Assembly (NCBI GenBank): GCA_936450465.1 | Contig: OW388293.1 | Location: 41,312,982 to 41,376,981 of the forward strand | Direction of reading: 5' to 3' | Length of the DNA: 64,000 nt | Source: Gibbula magus | Taxonomy: Eukaryota; Mollusca; Gastropoda; Trochida; Trochidae | Part shown: positions 60,060 through 64,000 of the stretch, piece by piece | Layout: the number at the start of each line of letters is the position of its first letter | Position numbering within the stretch: the stretch's first letter is position 1 | Notes under the pieces: model-generated | The model's database searches: none | Told to the model about the DNA's origin: nothing | What the model saw: the letters and a program-made list of their open reading frames with translations, nothing else | Translations under genes and position numbers: made by a program

Positions 60060-61860
60060 TTTATTGGAGATTTTATTAATCAAATTGGAAATTGATTTAA
60101 ATGGTGATCACAAGAGATGACATAATTCAGATATTGCAGAGTGGTGAACAACAGCCCTATTTGAGATGTTCACATCAAGTTGTAAGGTTCCTGACATTAA
60201 CCAATGAAGGAATATGAAGGATATAAATGTTTAGCCAAACATGTAGATACAATTGCTGCTGTTTGGCAAAGTCAATGGTTACCAACCTCTCCAGTTATAG
60301 TTTGCTTGTTAAAGTTCATTCATACTTTCAGCAAGACCTAGCAGTCATGTTGTGTTACAAGATGAGCTACATAATATTGAACTTCCTCTCACATAAAGTG
60401 ATTGGAAAACTATATGCTTGTGAATGAATGTATGGCAAATCCCACATGCTCTGATACAAAGACTAATTCCAGTAAGAAAACCCAACAGCATTTATGGCAA
60501 AAATAGAATGTGTATGAATTTCAATTTAGATCCTTTCAAACGGGTATTGATTCGCTAATTCCAGTAAGTAACCCTGGAGAGAAAAAACACTTTTAAAACA
60601 GACCAAGTAGCAGTTACAATCGCGATTCTTTCAGCCAGTGATTTAAACAAAATCTTGTTCATAACTTAGCATCAAGGATTATATCACTGGGCACTGAGCA
60701 CAAATTATAATTCTTCAAAACAGGCATGGACGTAATAATTCAAGTAAATTAATCTGGCAGCAAAACCATCACAAACCAATATGATTTAGTACCACATTTC
60801 AAGCCTTAAGAACTACACAGTTTTTTTAGCACCGTATAAAGTTTGGATCCTGAGCTTACATTGATTTCAAAAGTTTTAAAGTTGAAAATCAGAAAAAACA
60901 GCACATGAGATTTTTTCAAAAAAGATTTCCCTGTAGAGAATCCATCATCCCATAGTAAAGGACTCCTTTGATCTTTCATCATTCATGTAAAGCTGGGCAG
61001 AAACCTTCTTTAGACTGACAAGATACACATTTTGCATCTGTGCAGAGAACCTTATGATCCTGCATTTCCTGGATCCAAACAACAACCTTCCAGACATAAC
61101 ATCCACCTCTTTCTGTTAAAGAGACATTATTTTTATTCTTTCCCTTTTTTTCTAAATTCTAATTCATTGCAATAAAGAACTTGACTATCCATACATCTTC
61201 GTTTTTCTTCATCTCTACAACTTCTAAAATGTCTCTCTAAGAACCTTTATTAACCCTTTTTTGGGGGTCTGAATTATTCCAGCACAGCCAACTCCAGCCC
61301 TGTTTAAGTGTTAGTGTTAGGGGAGCTTTGAAAATTTAAACTTTGTCCTGGATTTCTACTTATTTATATGAGTTTTAACCTGTAAATTGGCCAAGGAGAA
61401 TGGTTTGGGATTAATTAATATAGCAGCAACATTTTTTAGCAGCAATATAGCATTGATTCAACATGATCACCAAAAAAAATATATCATGAAAACATTCCTT
61501 TTCAAGGAAAAAATTGGAAATTCAAAAATATTTACAGAAAACTAAAATATTTACAAAATGAGAAATAAATGGATATATTTTCAGCTTGCATGGCATATGG
61601 AAGACATGAAGTGGTGAGTGTTTATTCACATGAACGTGTCTGCACATACTTTATCATGCTTCCAGCACAAGGCCTACGTTCATCACACCATGAGATCTGT
61701 CTGCTATCTGAATACAAATGAATGAACAATTTAGCAAGCATTTTAACCTGAAGCAGCTTTCTGTATACATGTAAAGGAAGACGGCCGGCTACATGAATTA
61801 CTCATGCCATGCCTTTGGACTCTGTGGGGATAGACTAACAAATAGTCTTAAAAATACTAT
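60060..61860. other. Noncoding stretch with faint repeats
   Basis: AATTCCAGTAAGxAAxCC is repeated at about 60466 and 60558. Otherwise no exon, RNA gene or bounded repeat was recognised. Confidence 0.4.
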
Positions 61861-61869
61861 CTCAACTAG

Positions 61870-62110
61870 GGCTTTTATCCTTAGAAGAGGATGGAAATAG
61901 GTTTAAAGGCATGGGCACAGAATCACCAAATTTACAATTTATAATCCATGTTGCCCTTTACACTAGATATCTGCTCTCTGGAGACAGTAGTTCTTGAGAA
62001 AATGAAAAAAGTTTATGAACGGATGGACGGACGGAAACCGGAATTTCAACTGCCATGCTATAAAGCCAAAGGGCCTTTCTTGCATAATAAGCTAGAAAAT
62101 CAATTTAATC
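61870..62110 (+). mobile_element. Decayed 3' end of the 145-bp-core element
   Basis: GAAGAGGATGGAAATAGGTT, then ATCACCAAATTTACAATTTA, then GAAAAAGTTTATGAACGG and ATGGACGGACGG follow the same order as the 3' ends at 16.0 and 23.5 kb. The terminal GGCCTGATGAGCTAAAAA has decayed to TTGCATAATAAGCTAGAAAA. The GGACG tail is only about 13 bases. Confidence 0.6.
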
Positions 62111-64000
62111 AAAAATATAAAGAAAGCCTTAGAGATTGGGACTTAAAACTGCTGAAAATGCTGCTTTTCTAAGGAAATTGTTGCAATCAAAGCAATATAA
62201 GGAATGATAAGAAATCTGGGGGTAAATATTAAACAACTTTTCTTAATCAGTTGGTAAAGGAACTGAGTGGTATGGATCATCAGTTTTATTTGACAGATAT
62301 AATTCAGATATCATTGTTGAAAATAAAGGAAAATTTAATAGATAAAATGATTTAACAATGTTTTTGTTTTTTAAACAATTGTTTTATACCCTATCCAACA
62401 CTATCGGTAAGTTGATGTCCCAACCAATATAATGTTCCTCCTATCAAACAAGTAACTGTGACACTGTCTGCAACAGTTTTAATTATCGGTAAAAACCGTA
62501 AAATATTAATATTCCTGAAAATTAATTTTAAATTGTATTTGAAATTATGATTCTTGATTCCTTATTGGCAATTTTAGTACGCTATGAATGAGACCCTCCT
62601 GCATGCAGAGATCCATCTTTATCAAGCACTCTCTACAGTCTAACTAGAAACCTACAGCTAGGATATGAAATGGCTCTGAATGAGGATTTTATGTGGTGTG
62701 TGAATCATGATCCGAGATTTACAGCATCCTGACCAGGAAATAAACAGTTTACACAAGTCTGTTGCCATGTCCTACAGATCCCTGTAGATGAACAACTGTG
62801 CTTCCCTTTATAAGCTTTGGAGAAGCAGACTCAGATTCTGGTCCACTCAACATACCATTGCTTTTGTTCACGAACAAGTCCTTAAAATTCCTTTGATGCT
62901 TCTTTGTTTCCTTCGGAATAAACTGGTGGGGCTTGGTTTAAACATATTTTATTCATCGAGGACAGAAACAAGTTCTCCAAATGAGAATACCCTCTCCTTG
63001 GTATGTACATGTTTATATGGGTGTATCATAAATGCTCAAATTGAAATATCCCCTCAAATGTTTTTTTCCACAAAATATGCTATTAATACAATTCAGAAGA
63101 CAAGTGGTTGCATCACCCATTCTTGTAAGCTAGCATAGCTCAATTTTGTAATACACGTGATTCAATTTCCATGGATTCAAGATCCTGTATGAACTCTTAT
63201 TACAAACAACACATTAAGTAGAGTAGAGCCAATCCCTTGCCCTGTCTCAAGAGTTTTTTCTGGTGATAAAATTAGGTCATCCTGGATTGACTAGCAAATG
63301 CTCATTCCAGGACATTCCAGGAACAGAGTGTTTTGGTTAACGTGTCTCAGGCAGACAACATTTACTGTAAACTCTTCGATTTCTGAAGACTATCTGAGAA
63401 CATAAGCTCTGACAAAAAAGGCCATGACTCTGCAAAGAGTATAACATTTAAAAGGTGATCGATCAATACAAGGATATCTTAGTATTAGTATTCTGAAATG
63501 TTTGGCTCTAGTTTTCTATCTCAAGTTTCGCTGCAATGATTGATCTTTCATCTCCAAATAAACGTCTACAGGACTCCAAGTTGGAGATACTGACTGAAGG
63601 ACCTTTACAACTTTCCAGTACTTTGAAAGCAGCATGCCAAAATACCTACTGAAGACAAGCAGTGCTTCCTGCGGTGATCCAACAGAATAATTGGACCTAA
63701 TTTTCACTATCAGGGCGCATAAACAAATTAGGTTGTAAATATCGGAGAACTGGGTCAACCATTCTGATTCCTCAGCCAAGTACAAAGACCAATTGCTTAC
63801 ACGGTCCAGCTAAGCAAAAGCCATTTCATTTTTACTATCAAATTAGTATTGATGACTTGCCATTAACAGGAAAGAGATACTTTTGTGCACAGAATTCTGC
63901 ATCGATTTCCGGAGCTACTTTTTGTTTAGGTCACTTTGTTAATAAGGTTACTGAATAATGTATATAGACAATCAGGCATTTATAAGGACATCAACAAATT
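62110..64000. other. Noncoding stretch to window end
   Basis: No exon is supported. A minus-strand ORF (63516-63785, 89 codons counted from a TTG) has an ordinary-looking composition but no motif, no ATG at its start and no clear splice sites. Confidence 0.35.

Noticed and set aside
63516..63785. Minus-strand ORF of 89 codons
   Set aside because: Composition is protein-like, but it begins at TTG, lacks an ATG near the start, and has no recognisable motif or splice signal.
1..64000. CRISPR array, rRNA operon, viral genome or bacterial operon
   Set aside because: Tandem repeats here lack spacer structure, no rRNA signatures are seen, and intron-containing gene structure rules out a prokaryotic source.

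Overview
This is AT-rich, intron-dominated animal DNA with no bacterial-style gene packing. The repeat types (GGAC-rich tails on short inverted-end elements, many tandem duplications, TTAA-flanked foldback elements, dense TGACCTTTGACC-type repeats, a CR1-like LINE tail) suggest a mollusc or another lophotrochozoan. That placement is inference from repeat style and one gene; no species-diagnostic gene is visible.

The one gene recognised with confidence is on the minus strand: an arrestin-domain-containing (alpha-arrestin, ARRDC) protein. Five coding exons are called at 43569-43459, 40755-40529, 39243-39061, 25821-25639 and 24851-24603. All four junctions keep frame (phases 1, 0, 0, 0) and have GT/AG boundaries. 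Joined, they give about 317 residues: most of the Arrestin_N fold, all of the Arrestin_C fold, and a short tail without a PPxY motif. The first coding exon, with the start codon and first Arrestin_N strands, was not found; it lies upstream (above 43.6 kb) or outside the window. A strong splice donor 17 bases after the stop and a GC-rich exon-like island at 12.1-12.3 kb suggest a spliced 3' UTR or alternative C-terminus running to 12 kb.

Layout: 0-4.1 kb holds a terminal hairpin element, a GGGGGACAT-ended element and a second GGGGG-hairpin element. 4.1-11.5 kb is AT-rich with no supported gene. 11.5-13.6 kb has short degenerate repeats around the exon-like island plus a CRE-rich patch. 14.5-16.0 kb is an inverted-end element with a central array of exactly 145-bp monomers; an older relative lies at 21.9-23.6 kb, a fragment at 50.6-51.1 kb and a decayed 3' end near 62 kb. 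18.4-20.2 kb is a decayed tandem region. 24.6-43.6 kb is the ARRDC gene. Its 13-kb third intron contains a TA-flanked MITE, a MITE broken by a LINE 3' end, a 160-codon ORF of unknown origin, further TTAA MITEs, an isolated plus-strand exon-like segment at 35.4 kb, and an element carrying two perfect DR1 nuclear-receptor sites. 43.0-44.7 kb holds a degenerate array in which the acceptor and start of the first recognised ARRDC exon have been copied several times. 44.7-64 kb is mostly noncoding, with a large hairpin at 48.1 kb, several tandem repeats and one weak exon candidate at 59.9 kb.

No rRNA, functional tRNA, CRISPR array or complete autonomous transposon was seen. Most short ORFs in the window are chance or repeat-derived.
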